Assembly: GCF_018408855.1 (NCBI RefSeq)
Contig: NZ_AP024325.1
Location: forward strand, 62,001 to 126,000
DNA length: 64,000 nt
Direction of reading: 5' to 3'
Source: Caballeronia sp. NK8
GTDB lineage: Bacteria > Pseudomonadota > Gammaproteobacteria > Burkholderiales > Burkholderiaceae
Under the pieces are notes generated by a model, which ran no database searches, was not told the origin of the DNA, and was given only the letters and a program-made list of their open reading frames with translations. The translations under genes and the position numbers were made by a program. Position 1 is the first letter of the stretch. The number at the start of each line of letters is the position of its first letter. Below, piece by piece: positions 7,319 to 16,477 of the stretch.

Positions 7319-8758
7319 ATGCAGCCAACCTTCAGCGCGGTCGCCGAGCCGCTCGTTTCGCCCGACGTACGCGTCGCCTCGACACCCGCCGCGCAAATCT
7401 CCGCGCGCATGGATCGCCTGCCGATCACGCGGCATCTGTGGATGCTCGTGTTTCTGATCTCGCTCGGCGGCTTTTTCGAAATCTACGATCTGATCTTCAC
7501 TGGCTATATCGCGCCGGGCATGGCGAAAAGCGGCCTGTTGCAGACGACCACGCATGCGTTCTTCGGCTTCACGGGCATCGCGGGCTTCATAGCGGCGACC
7601 TTCGCGGGGCTTTTCATCGGCACGTTCTTCTTCGGCTGGCTGCCCGACCGTTACGGGCGGCGCAGCGTGTTCACGTTCTCGCTGCTGTGGTACTCGGTCG
7701 GCTCGGCGATCATGGCCTTTCAGACGACGCCCGAAGGCGTGATCTTCTGGCGTTTCGTGACGGGCATCGGCGTGGGCATCGAGATCATCACCATCGACAG
7801 CTACGTGACCGAGCTGGTGCCGCAACACATGCGCGGCCGCGCGATGGCGTTCAACCAGATGGTGATGTTCGCCGCCGCGCCCGTCGCCGCGATCCTGTCC
7901 TACTGGCTCGTGCCGGAGACGGTGTTCGGTCTCGATGGATGGCGCGTGGTCGTGCTCGCCGGATCGGTCGGCGCAGTGGTCGTGTGGTTCATCCGGCGCA
8001 CGGTGCCCGAGAGCCCGCGATGGCTCGCCATGCACGGCAGGATCGAGGAAGGTGAGCGCGTGGTCGGCAACATCGAGCGCGTGGTCGAGCGCGAGTCGGG
8101 TGCGGCGCTGCCGCCGCCCGCGCCTGTCGTCGAGCAGCCGGCGCATCGGCGGGCGTCGCTTGGCGAGTTGTTCCATGCGCCGTATCGCTCGCGTCTGATC
8201 ATGCTCATCGTCTTCAATTTCTGTCAGGCGATCGGCTATTACGGCTTCGCGAACTGGGTGCCGACCTTGCTGATCGGGCAAGGCATCACCGTGACGAAAA
8301 GTCTGCTGTATTCGTTCGTCATCGCGTTCGCGCTGCCAGTGGGGCCGCTGCTCGCGATGCTCTATGCCGATCGCATCCAGCGCAAGTATCTGATCGTCGG
8401 CGGCGCGCTCGTCGTCATTGCGAGCGGCCTCGCATTCGGGCAGATGAAATCGCCCGCGGCGCTCATCGTATTCGGCGTGCTGATCTCGCTCGCGGGGCAA
8501 ACCATCTCGGTCTGCTATCACGCGTATCAGACCGAGCTCTTTCCGACGGCCGTGCGCTGCCGTGCGAGCGGCATCGTGTATTCGGCAAGCCGCGTGGGCG
8601 CGATGATGTCGGGCTTCATCATCGCGTTCCTGTTGAAGGACTTCGGCGTGCCGGGGGTTTTCATCGGCATCACCGTTTGCATGCTGCTCGTCGCGCTCGC
8701 GATCGGCCTGTTCGGGCCGAAGACCAACGGCTTGCGTCTCGAAGAACTCAATCACTGA
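7319..8758 (+). CDS. MFS transporter, sugar-porter/metabolite symporter type
   Basis: A 479-residue major facilitator protein. Start chosen at 7319, preceded by CAGGAG; the frame is open upstream but would run into the previous gene. Around twelve hydrophobic segments are visible; GFFEIYDLIFTGYIAPG forms helix 1 and the family signature FGWLPDRYGRRSVF lies between helices 2 and 3, repeated in weaker form (YADRIQRKYL) between helices 8 and 9. WFIRRTVPESPRWLAMHGR is the conserved motif before the central loop. It is the third gene of the lyase/CoA-transferase operon and presumably imports their acid substrate. Confidence 0.88.
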   Translation: MQPTFSAVAEPLVSPDVRVASTPAAQISARMDRLPITRHLWMLVFLISLGGFFEIYDLIFTGYIAPGMAKSGLLQTTTHAFFGFTGIAGFIAATFAGLFIGTFFFGWLPDRYGRRSVFTFSLLWYSVGSAIMAFQTTPEGVIFWRFVTGIGVGIEIITIDSYVTELVPQHMRGRAMAFNQMVMFAAAPVAAILSYWLVPETVFGLDGWRVVVLAGSVGAVVVWFIRRTVPESPRWLAMHGRIEEGERVVGNIERVVERESGAALPPPAPVVEQPAHRRASLGELFHAPYRSRLIMLIVFNFCQAIGYYGFANWVPTLLIGQGITVTKSLLYSFVIAFALPVGPLLAMLYADRIQRKYLIVGGALVVIASGLAFGQMKSPAALIVFGVLISLAGQTISVCYHAYQTELFPTAVRCRASGIVYSASRVGAMMSGFIIAFLLKDFGVPGVFIGITVCMLLVALAIGLFGPKTNGLRLEELNH

Positions 8759-8839
8759 CCGGGAACGAGTTCTGCTGCTCGCGGCTCCAAGCGAGCGCCG
8801 TGTCGGCGGACTCGCGTGACGAGCGGCAGACTTGAACCC

Positions 8840-9229
8840 ATGAACACGCAACTCAGTGAGCAGTGTAAATCGCGCCTGTACCGGTTGAAGTTCGAGACGC
8901 CTGAAGACGGCATCGCGTACATTTTGGCCGACAGCCGCGAGGCCGCCTGGCGCATGGGCAAGACGGTGATGGCGGTGCTTCACAGCATCGGCGTCCAGCA
9001 TGTCGCGCTGAAGGACGTCCGCTCGTTCATCGAACTCGTGCGCCTGGGTGTGAGCGAGGATCACGACATGCGTATCTTCGAGATCGCGGTGAAAGACGGG
9101 CAGGTTCTGCAATGGGCCGACGCGCCGTACTTTCTGACCGACGATGCCTCGCTGCTCGGCAAATGGGCCGAACTACGCGCCGATCTGGCCGCGAACATCG
9201 TACGCGCGATGATGCGCCGCGCGCGATAG
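8840..9229 (+). CDS. hypothetical protein, 129 residues
   Basis: Starts MNTQLSEQCKSRLYRLKFET; a GTG 8 codons upstream is a less likely start. It is soluble with mixed alpha/beta character (GIAYILADSREAAWRMGKTV; MRIFEIAVKDGQVLQWADAP) and has no signal peptide, cysteine cluster or membrane segment. It stands alone 81 bp after the MFS gene and 100 bp before another small gene. I recognise no family. The even codon usage and the gene-length conservative composition support coding. Confidence 0.65.
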   Translation: MNTQLSEQCKSRLYRLKFETPEDGIAYILADSREAAWRMGKTVMAVLHSIGVQHVALKDVRSFIELVRLGVSEDHDMRIFEIAVKDGQVLQWADAPYFLTDDASLLGKWAELRADLAANIVRAMMRRAR

Positions 9230-9329
9230 GACGCGTTTCACGGGTACGCCTCATGCTAGTGCACGATCAGACGCCGTGCATCGATATGGTGTGTGATCTT
9301 GCGTCGTCCGAACCTGGCGGGGTGCCCAG

Positions 9330-9590
9330 ATGATACGGTCGTATAACCACAGGGGTTACGTGCTCGAAGTCGCAATCGAAACGAGCTGCAGGCTCGTGCC
9401 GCCGCCCGGGGCGGTGCATTATCTGGCCATTGTGACCATCAGCCGGTCGGGGCGGCCGGTGACTGCGTTCTCGCCGCTATGCATCGACCGCGCGCGCTAT
9501 GCGAACTTCGTCTCTGCCGAGGACGCGCTGATGAGCGCACACACGGCGGCACGCGCGTTCGTCGACGACTGGGTGCGAACGGCACCTTGA
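9330..9590 (+). CDS. hypothetical protein, 86 residues
   Basis: A small protein starting MIRSYNHRGYVLEVAIETSC. It reads as a compact beta-rich domain (YVLEVAIET, YLAIVTISRSG) followed by an amphipathic helix (SAEDALMSAHTAARAFVDDW), a composition seen in small Burkholderia proteins of unknown role. There is no signal peptide. It is followed closely by a convergent small gene. No function can be assigned. Confidence 0.65.
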   Translation: MIRSYNHRGYVLEVAIETSCRLVPPPGAVHYLAIVTISRSGRPVTAFSPLCIDRARYANFVSAEDALMSAHTAARAFVDDWVRTAP

Positions 9591-9624
9591 TTTCAGGATG
9601 CGGGACGGATGAGCCGTCCGGCAG

Positions 9625-9945
9625 TCAGGCGGCGGCGCGCCGGCTCTGCTGTCCTTCTTGCGCGTCCGCAGCGGACGACGCGGTATCGAGCGCGTTGTCC
9701 AGCAACGCGAGCTTGCGTTGAAGCAACGCTACGCGCTGACATTGCGATGGCACGAGATCGTAATCGGCATCGAGTTGCGCGATCCGCATGTCCCAATATC
9801 TTGCAGGCAGGCGCTCGGAGGTCACGCTGCGTTCGACGAAATTTGCCAGGATCATTTCCAGATGCAGGAGCTCGCGCTCCGCGAGTTGGGCTGGGCGTCG
9901 CTGTCGAAATGCTGGGACGGTGGTGGCGTCGATACTACTTTTCAT
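9625..9945 (-). CDS. hypothetical protein, 106 residues, helical
   Basis: Starting at the ATG of MKSSIDATTVPAFRQRR. An in-frame TTG 23 codons upstream is possible but lacks a ribosome binding site. The protein is mostly helical with two amphipathic stretches (AERELLHLEMILANFVERSV and VALLQRKLALLDNALD) that could form a coiled coil or helical hairpin. Convergent with the gene at 9330. No family recognised. Confidence 0.55.
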   Translation of the reverse strand: MKSSIDATTVPAFRQRRPAQLAERELLHLEMILANFVERSVTSERLPARYWDMRIAQLDADYDLVPSQCQRVALLQRKLALLDNALDTASSAADAQEGQQSRRAAA

Positions 9946-10781
9946 AGGGCTGTTTCCGGCTTGATTTGCAGAGACCTCTATTAAAGCAATCAATGTTCCG
10001 GACAGGCGATTCAAGCTTATTCAATTTGTTTCGAATTGAAACGAGGGTTCACAAGATCGCTGAAATGCCCGTCGTAATCGCTCGGAGGCTGTTACATTTT
10101 TTAGCCTGAACTCGTCGAAGCTCGGACGCGCGATCGCGAGGCGCCCGCACTTTCCGGGTTATGACATCGGAATGACACGCAAAGTTTTCAATCGCGGCGA
10201 GATATCGAGAGAAACATATCGCTTCGAATGACGAGGCGTCGTCTGAATGCGAGTTGTTCCGATTGTCTTCGGATGGTCGTCGATATACTTTGGAAAACTG
10301 AATATCGGTGGTGTTTGAAAAACGCGCGGCCAACGCGCATTTTCCGGACCGAAGGATTTCGTATCCGTTCAAGCAAGGAGAATGAAAACGGAGCAGTCTC
10401 CTCTCGCGAAACTGCTCCGTGTCCTCAGAATGACTTCTCGGAGTTCTGTTGACGCGAGGAAGCTTAGCAATCACATCGGCCGATATAAACCACGCGCCGC
10501 GCAATGGACTTCTCCGGAATACGCAGTAATAACGTCGTCGATCCACAACACCTGATCCGACGTGGCGCGCGCGCTGTTGCCGCTAAGCGGTTGACCTTAA
10601 AAGAATATGAAGGCATTTACGCGCCCGTTCTCACGATCAGCAAATGACTATTGCGCACGATACGCAGCCACATTCGGGGACCCGTCGCCTAAAGTGTGTC
10701 CAGTTTCTCAGGGCGAGCGGACGTCCAAACGGCCCGTCGAACCTCAGGAAGCTTTTCGCGTTAAACAGGATCTAGAGAATC
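9946..10781. other. 836-bp stretch without a convincing gene, upstream of a porin
   Basis: This region looks less GC-rich than its neighbours and holds no reading frame with plausible codon usage; a 165-codon minus-strand frame (10049-10546) is Arg/Ser-rich, spans the hairpin described separately and is probably not a gene. The right part must contain the promoter of the porin at 10782; TTGACC at about 10591 could be a -35 element but no good -10 follows. A perfect 10-bp hairpin lies at 10388-10420. Confidence 0.5.
10388..10420 (-). terminator. orphan intrinsic terminator-like hairpin (leftward)
   Basis: ACGGAGCAGT (10388-10397) and ACTGCTCCGT (10411-10420) form a perfect 10-bp stem with a 13-base loop. 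Read leftwards the stem ends in CCGTTTTCATTC, so four T residues follow the GC-rich part, as expected for a Rho-independent terminator. No annotated leftward gene lies between it and the porin start at 10782, so it would end a short non-coding transcript. Read rightwards there is no T tract. Confidence 0.5.
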
Positions 10782-11939
10782 ATGAAAAAAACCCTTCTCA
10801 TCGCGGGCATTCTCGGCACGTTCGCAGCGGCAGCCCACGCGCAAAGCAGCGTCACGCTGTACGGCACGCTGGATGCAGGCCTCGTCTACACGAACAATTC
10901 CGGTGGCCATAACAACTGGCAGCAAGGCAGCGGCTCGGTTTCCGATACTTACTTCGGCCTGAAAGGCAGTGAGGATCTGGGCGGCGGGTTGCACGCGCTC
11001 TTCAAGCTGGAGAGCGGCTTCAACCTCAATAATGGCCGTTACACCGAAAGCAATACGATGTTCAATCGCCAGGCTTACGTCGGCTTGCAACACGATCAAT
11101 ACGGTACGATCACGCTCGGCCGTCAATATGATTCGATGGTCGATTATCTGTCGCCGTTCTCGGAAGCAGGTGCGGGCTACGGCAATAATCTGAGCGCGCA
11201 TCCGTTCGACAACGACAACCTCGATCATTCGTTCTCGATCAAGAACTCGGTCAAATATCAAAGCGCGAACTACGCGGGCTTCAAGTTCGGCGGCCTGTAC
11301 GGCTTCTCGAACGACGCCGGCCAGTTCGCGAACAATCGCGCGTGGAGCGCGGGCGCGTCGTACAGCACTGGCCCGCTCAACTTCGGGGCGGCCTATTTGC
11401 AGACGAATAACTCGCGCAACAGCGCGAACGCGAACGGCGCGGTTTCGGCGGGTCAGGGCAATAACGCGAACCTGACCGCCGAACTGCAGCGCACCTTCGG
11501 CGCGGGCGTGAACTACACGTTCGGCCCGGCAACGGTCGGCTTCGTGTGGACCAACACGCACTACGACCAACTGCTCGCGGCGTCGCAAGGCGGCTCGACG
11601 ATCGCGCTGCCGGGCAACACGAACCTGCATCTGAACAACTTCGAGCTGAACGGCCGTTATGCGCTGACGCCGGCGCTGAGCCTCGACGCCGCGTACACGT
11701 ACACGGACGGCAAGGTGACGGGCGGCAACGGCACCGGCGATCCGAAGTGGCATACGGTTTCGCTGCAGGCCGATTACTCGCTCTCGAAGCGCACCGATGT
11801 GTACGTGGAAGGCGTGTATCAGCACGCGTCGGGCGAACTGGGCAACGCGGGCGCCAACGTCGCGATGATCAACACGCTGTCTCCGTCGTCGACGCAGAAT
11901 CAGGTCGCGGCGACGGTGGGTCTGCGTCACCGCTTCTAA
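10782..11939 (+). CDS. Gram-negative porin (OmpC-like, 16-strand)
   Basis: A 385-residue outer-membrane porin. MKKTLLIAGILGTFAAAAHA is a signal peptide cut before QSSVTLYGTLDAGL, the almost invariant first strand of Burkholderiales porins. Further family marks are FGLKGSEDLGGGLHALFKLE, NRQAYVGL and LGRQYDSMVDYL, and the protein ends in a Phe (VGLRHRF), the BAM recognition signal. Alternating hydrophobic residues run throughout. It forms a trimeric channel for small solutes. It is monocistronic, with a strong terminator 21 bp after the stop. Confidence 0.93.
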   Translation: MKKTLLIAGILGTFAAAAHAQSSVTLYGTLDAGLVYTNNSGGHNNWQQGSGSVSDTYFGLKGSEDLGGGLHALFKLESGFNLNNGRYTESNTMFNRQAYVGLQHDQYGTITLGRQYDSMVDYLSPFSEAGAGYGNNLSAHPFDNDNLDHSFSIKNSVKYQSANYAGFKFGGLYGFSNDAGQFANNRAWSAGASYSTGPLNFGAAYLQTNNSRNSANANGAVSAGQGNNANLTAELQRTFGAGVNYTFGPATVGFVWTNTHYDQLLAASQGGSTIALPGNTNLHLNNFELNGRYALTPALSLDAAYTYTDGKVTGGNGTGDPKWHTVSLQADYSLSKRTDVYVEGVYQHASGELGNAGANVAMINTLSPSSTQNQVAATVGLRHRF

Positions 11940-11960
11940 ACGCAGCATCGCAGGAAAGAG

Positions 11961-11991
11961 CGGCCGCGATCGACGAGATCGCGGCCGTTTT
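11961..11991 (+). terminator. intrinsic terminator after the porin gene
   Basis: CGGCCGCGATC (11961-11971), a 5-base loop and GATCGCGGCCG (11977-11987) form a perfect 11-bp GC-rich stem followed by TTTT. It lies 21 bp after the porin stop and just before the end of the convergent phytochrome gene. Confidence 0.85.
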
Positions 11992-12001
11992 GCATGGCGA
12001 G

Positions 12002-14392
12002 CTACTTCTTGTCCTGTTCGGATCGCTTGATGAGCTGGCCGACATCATGCCCCGCGCCGCCCGTGCCCGCTGCGAGCCGCGCCAGCGCGCTCGCGGCGGT
12101 ATCGCGCCGCACCCCGCTTTCAGGGCGAAACTGCTTCGGCAGCGCGAGATGGAAGGTCGCGCCGCGATCGGGCTCGCCTTCGGCCCACGCGCGGCCGCCG
12201 TGCCGCTCGATGATGCGCCGGACGTTCGCCAGCCCGATGCCGGTGCCGTCGAATGCCTCGTTCACATGCAGCCGCTGGAACACGCCGAAGAGTTTGTCGA
12301 CATAACGCATGTCGAAGCCCACGCCGTTGTCGCGCACGAAATAGACGATATGACCGATCAGCTCGCCCGTGCCTTCGCGCGCGCCGATCTCGATGGCCGG
12401 CTGCTCGCGCTGCGCGCTGAACTTCACCGCATTGGACATGATGTTCGCGAACGCGACATGCAGAAAGACGTGATCCGCTTCGACGGGCGGCAGGGCGTCC
12501 ACCGTCCAGTGCACGCGTGAGGACGCGCGTTCATCGATATCGTTCTGGATCACCGTACGCACGAGCGCGTGGACATCGACCTGATGCGGACGCAGCGCCG
12601 CGCGGCCGAGTTGCGCGAACGAAAGCAGATCGTCGACGAGTCGGCCGCCGAAACGCGCCGACGTCACGATGCGCTCCAGATAGCCGCGCCCGCGCTCCGA
12701 GAGCTTCTCGCCGTCGATCTGTTTGAGCAGCTCCGCGAAGCTCACGATATGACGCAGCGGCGCGCGCAGATCGTGCGATACCGTGTACGAAAACCCTTCG
12801 AGCTCGTGATTCGCGCGCCCGAGTTCGGTCGCGAGCTGCGCGATTTCCTCCGCGCGCCGCAGCACGATGCCGAGCACGGCCGCGCGGAATTCGAGCGCGA
12901 TCTCGCGCTCGGCGGGGCGCCACGGCAGCGAGCGATGGCGCACCACATCCGTCCAGGTATCGAAGCTCTCGCGCGGCGAAAGCGATGCGGCGAGGCCCGT
13001 CAGCTTCGCGCGCGGATCGCCCGCCCACTCGATCGTCTGCACGACTTCGCGCCGGAACCAGATGACATAGTTCCGGTAGATCTTCGAGATCGATACGGCC
13101 AGAAAGCCGGCCACGTCCGGCGAATCCGCAAGCGCGGGGCACTCCTGCGAGGCGCGGTCCGACAGCACGACGTCCTCGCTCTGATCGTCGAGCCAGTCGA
13201 CGAGCGCGGTCACGCTGTGCTCGCCGGGCGTCACGCCGACGAGCGACGTGCGCCCCTCGAAGATCACCGCCGCGCCCGACGAGCGCGTGAAGCCGAGCAG
13301 ATCGGATGCGTCGTCGACGAGCGCATCGACGAAGCTGTCGGTATTCGCCATCGACGAAAGCAGCTTCGAGAGCATGCGGCGCAGTTCGAGCCGGTAATGC
13401 GCTTCGGACTGCGTTTCGCGCGCTTCGATCTGCAGCGCCACGATCTGCGCGACATGCTCGCACGCCGTGCGCACTTCGAAAGACGGCAGGCGCGGCGTCG
13501 CGTGATGGCACGAGATCAGGCCCCAGAGTTTGTCGTCGACGAGGATGGACATCGACATCGAGGCGAGCGTGCCCATGTTGCGCATGTATTGCAGATGCAC
13601 CGGCGACACGCTGCGCAAGGACGCGTAGGTGAGATCGGTGGGGCGGCCCGTCTCCGGATGCAGCGCGGGCACGAGCGGCGCGGCTTCGTAGTTCGCGTTC
13701 GAGATGAGCCGGATGCGGTTCCTGCGATACAGCTCGCGCGCCTGCGCGGGAATGTCCGATGCCGGAAAGTGCTGGTTCAGATACGACGGATAGCCCGGCT
13801 CGGCCGCTTCGGCGAGCACGTTGCCGTGGCCTTCCTCGTCGAACTGATAGACGAGCGTGCGGCCGAAGCCGGTCATGCGCGCGATCTCCGTCGCCGCGAA
13901 CTGGCAGATCTGCTCGATGGTGCGCATCGACTGGACTTCGCTCACGAAGGAGCGCACGAGCGGGTAGATCGTCGAGAAGACATCGGCGGTGTCCTGCGCG
14001 GGCTCGACTTCGACGAACAGCAGCCCGTCATGCCGATGCACGATGATCGCGACGGGTCCGCGCGGCGTCCAGCCGTCGATCACCACGTTGCCGACGTGGA
14101 ACGTCGCGCCATCGCGCGCGAGTTGCGTGAGCCCCGCGCTCGCGCGCTCGGCGGCATGCTGGCCGAGCACCGTCGACAACGCGCGGCCGAGACACGCGTC
14201 GGGCGCGATGTTCGCGAACTGTGCGACGTTGCCGCTGACCTGCAGGATGCGGCAGTGCGCGTCGACACTGAAGAGCACGCCGTGAGGCTGAATGCCGCCG
14301 GGAATGTGAATCGGCTCGCGCGCACATTGCGCGTGGACCGATGCATCGAGCGTATCGGAGCCGGTGATGTCTGCGGCAGAGGTTTTGTCCAT
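12002..14392 (-). CDS. bphP: bacteriophytochrome histidine kinase
   Basis: A 796-residue photosensor kinase. The N-terminal PAS region has CAREPIHIPGGIQPHG, where Cys23 is the biliverdin attachment site of bacteriophytochromes; the GAF domain carries HFPASDIPAQARELY, the PASDIP chromophore-contact motif; a PHY domain follows. The kinase core has the H-box TVSHDLRAPLRHIVSF (His about 540), NAVKF (N box), RDNGVGF (G1) and GTGIGLA (G2). It therefore should autophosphorylate according to red/far-red light. Of two consecutive ATG codons I chose the second, which has better spacing from AGGA. No biliverdin-making heme oxygenase and no cognate response regulator are adjacent. A 40-residue tail follows the ATPase domain. 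Confidence 0.92.
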   Translation of the reverse strand: MDKTSAADITGSDTLDASVHAQCAREPIHIPGGIQPHGVLFSVDAHCRILQVSGNVAQFANIAPDACLGRALSTVLGQHAAERASAGLTQLARDGATFHVGNVVIDGWTPRGPVAIIVHRHDGLLFVEVEPAQDTADVFSTIYPLVRSFVSEVQSMRTIEQICQFAATEIARMTGFGRTLVYQFDEEGHGNVLAEAAEPGYPSYLNQHFPASDIPAQARELYRRNRIRLISNANYEAAPLVPALHPETGRPTDLTYASLRSVSPVHLQYMRNMGTLASMSMSILVDDKLWGLISCHHATPRLPSFEVRTACEHVAQIVALQIEARETQSEAHYRLELRRMLSKLLSSMANTDSFVDALVDDASDLLGFTRSSGAAVIFEGRTSLVGVTPGEHSVTALVDWLDDQSEDVVLSDRASQECPALADSPDVAGFLAVSISKIYRNYVIWFRREVVQTIEWAGDPRAKLTGLAASLSPRESFDTWTDVVRHRSLPWRPAEREIALEFRAAVLGIVLRRAEEIAQLATELGRANHELEGFSYTVSHDLRAPLRHIVSFAELLKQIDGEKLSERGRGYLERIVTSARFGGRLVDDLLSFAQLGRAALRPHQVDVHALVRTVIQNDIDERASSRVHWTVDALPPVEADHVFLHVAFANIMSNAVKFSAQREQPAIEIGAREGTGELIGHIVYFVRDNGVGFDMRYVDKLFGVFQRLHVNEAFDGTGIGLANVRRIIERHGGRAWAEGEPDRGATFHLALPKQFRPESGVRRDTAASALARLAAGTGGAGHDVGQLIKRSEQDKK

Positions 14393-14661
14393 CATCGTCC
14401 TGGTAATGCGGTTTCGGCTGGTGATGAGCCGCTCATCTTCGAATCATAGATGCGTCGAGTGTCTGGAAGCCAGCCATGACGCGCAAGCGGTGATTTCTAC
14501 TTGCCGCGTCATGCGTGGGCGTGTCATTTCTACGCTGAGCAGCGCGAGTTGCGGCGATCCACGAGCGCGTTCATGCATGAATCGTTCCGCGCCGTGGATC
14601 GAACGCGGACCCGCTGATACCATGCGAAGCCGACTCACGTGAGAGCCACGCCGGAGATCGA

Positions 14662-16437
14662 TTGAAATCCGCACGCATCGCCGCGACGGTCCTGCCGGTT
14701 GCGATCGTCTGCCTCGTTCATGCGCGCGATGCCGCCGCGCAGTCGTATCGCGACGTGGCGCCGATCGCGCCTCCCGCCGCTGCGAAGCCGCGCGCGTTGC
14801 CTTCGCCGCCCGAGCCCGATGACAAGTCGCAGGACGTCGCGATCCGCGATCTGCGGGGCATCGCATTCGTGCGCGCGCATGCCGGTGCCGGTGCCGATAC
14901 CGATACCAACGCGCGTGCTTCCGCGCAAGCAGGCGCGATCACGGCGACGGGCGTTCCATTGCTCACGCCCGAGTTTCTCGACGGCTTTTCCGCCGATCTG
15001 CACGAGCCGCTGACCTTCGCGCGACTCGCCGCGATACGCCGCGCGGTCGTGCAGCGCTATCGCGCGGCGGGCCAGCCGCTCGTCGATGTGTACGTGCCCG
15101 AACAGGACGTGAGCAACGGCGTCGTGACGATCGCGATTGCGGAGTTTCGCGCGGGACGAGTCATACCGAAAGGCAACCGCTATTTCTCCGATGCGTTGCT
15201 CACGCGCGAGATGCCGCTTGCGAGCGGCGAACCGATTCGCGAAGCCGATGTCGCGTCCGGGCTTGCGTTGCTCAACGCGAATCCGTATCGGCGTGTCGAT
15301 GTGATCTACGCGCCCGGCGCCGAGCACGATACCACCGATGTCGTGCTGCAAACCGAAGACCGCTTGCCGTTTCGCCTCTACGGCGGCTACAACAACGACG
15401 GCGTGCGCGACCTCGGCCGCGATCGCATTCTCGCTGGATTCGACTACGGCAATCTGTTCGGCATCGATGCGCGCATCGGCTATCAGATGACCGCGAGTAA
15501 CGATCTGCTGAGCGGCAATCCGGATATCGAAGGGCGGCCCGATCGGCCGCGTTACATCGCGCATGCGTTCAATGTGATCGCGCCGTTGCCGTGGCTCGAC
15601 CGCATCGAGCTGTTCGGCGTGTACGCGCAGAGCACGCCGCGCCTGCCCGATAGTTACGGTCAAACCGGCCTCAGCGCGCAGCTCAGCTTTCGATACGACT
15701 GGCGCTTGCCGCCGCTCGATCGCGCCGGCGCGTGGCAGCAGCAGGTGCAGATCGGCTACGACTTCAAGCGCTCCAACAACGACCTCGAATTCGGCGGCTT
15801 TCAGGTGTTCAACGCGAACACGCATATCCATCAGTTCGTGATCGCCTACGATCTCCTGCGAAGCGATGCATCCGGCGATACGCATCTCAATGCATCGCTA
15901 TTCGCGAGTCCCGGTTACTTCGACAGCAGCAGTAACGACGAAGCCTACGATGCGGCGCGTCTCGGCGCGACACCGCGCTATCAGTACATGCAGTTGTCGG
16001 CGCAGCGCGACATGCCGCTCGGCAAGTCGGGCTTTTCGGTGTCGGCGCGCGGGCTGTTTCAATGGACGGGCAGCACGCTGTTGCCGAGCGAAGAGCTGGG
16101 TCTGGGCGGCGATGCCACCGTGCGCGGCTACGAGCCGTACGCCGCGCAAGGCGATCGCGGCTGGAACGTGCAGACGGAATTGCGTGCGCCGGCGATATCG
16201 GCGGGCAGCGCGGCCATGCAGCCGTTCCTGTTTTTCGATGCGGGGCACGTGTGGAATCGCATCGCCGAATTCGGTGAAGTCAACAATGCGTCGCTGGCGA
16301 GCGTCGGAGCGGGGATTCGCGTGCAGATCGGGCGCTTCGTCAGCTTTCGCGGGACGTATGGGTTTCCGCTCAAGGCGGTGGTGCCGAACGGGTCGAAGGC
16401 GCCGGTTGGGGAGGTGTTTCTGGTGATCGGGAGTTAG
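14662..16437 (+). CDS. TpsB outer-membrane translocator (ShlB/FhaC/HecB family)
   Basis: A 591-residue two-partner-secretion transporter. It starts at a TTG preceded by GGAG and opens with the signal peptide MKSARIAATVLPVAIVCLVH to AAAQ. After a Pro-rich linker a POTRA domain is seen (FARLAAIRRAVVQRYRAAGQ, then VDVYVPEQDVSNG), and the rest is a 16-strand barrel with VRGYEPYAAQGDRGW, equivalent to the VRGF/Y motif of loop L6, and a terminal LVIGS strand. It should export an FHA-like TpsA partner; the only candidate in the window is the gene on the opposite strand at 16478, with which it converges 40 bp away. Confidence 0.9.
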   Translation: MKSARIAATVLPVAIVCLVHARDAAAQSYRDVAPIAPPAAAKPRALPSPPEPDDKSQDVAIRDLRGIAFVRAHAGAGADTDTNARASAQAGAITATGVPLLTPEFLDGFSADLHEPLTFARLAAIRRAVVQRYRAAGQPLVDVYVPEQDVSNGVVTIAIAEFRAGRVIPKGNRYFSDALLTREMPLASGEPIREADVASGLALLNANPYRRVDVIYAPGAEHDTTDVVLQTEDRLPFRLYGGYNNDGVRDLGRDRILAGFDYGNLFGIDARIGYQMTASNDLLSGNPDIEGRPDRPRYIAHAFNVIAPLPWLDRIELFGVYAQSTPRLPDSYGQTGLSAQLSFRYDWRLPPLDRAGAWQQQVQIGYDFKRSNNDLEFGGFQVFNANTHIHQFVIAYDLLRSDASGDTHLNASLFASPGYFDSSSNDEAYDAARLGATPRYQYMQLSAQRDMPLGKSGFSVSARGLFQWTGSTLLPSEELGLGGDATVRGYEPYAAQGDRGWNVQTELRAPAISAGSAAMQPFLFFDAGHVWNRIAEFGEVNNASLASVGAGIRVQIGRFVSFRGTYGFPLKAVVPNGSKAPVGEVFLVIGS

Positions 16438-16477
16438 CGGACTGGACGGCGCACCGCGCCGCCCAGCCGCACGCGCG

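Noticed and set aside
7304..9112. 602-codon minus-strand frame
   Set aside because: Shadow of the MFS gene; low-complexity Arg/Asp/His composition.
10049..10546. 165-codon minus-strand reading frame
   Set aside because: Arg/Ser-rich, no ribosome binding site, unlike any family, and it spans the strong hairpin at 10388-10420.
12569..14449. 626-codon plus-strand frame
   Set aside because: Antisense to the bacteriophytochrome, whose domains are complete.
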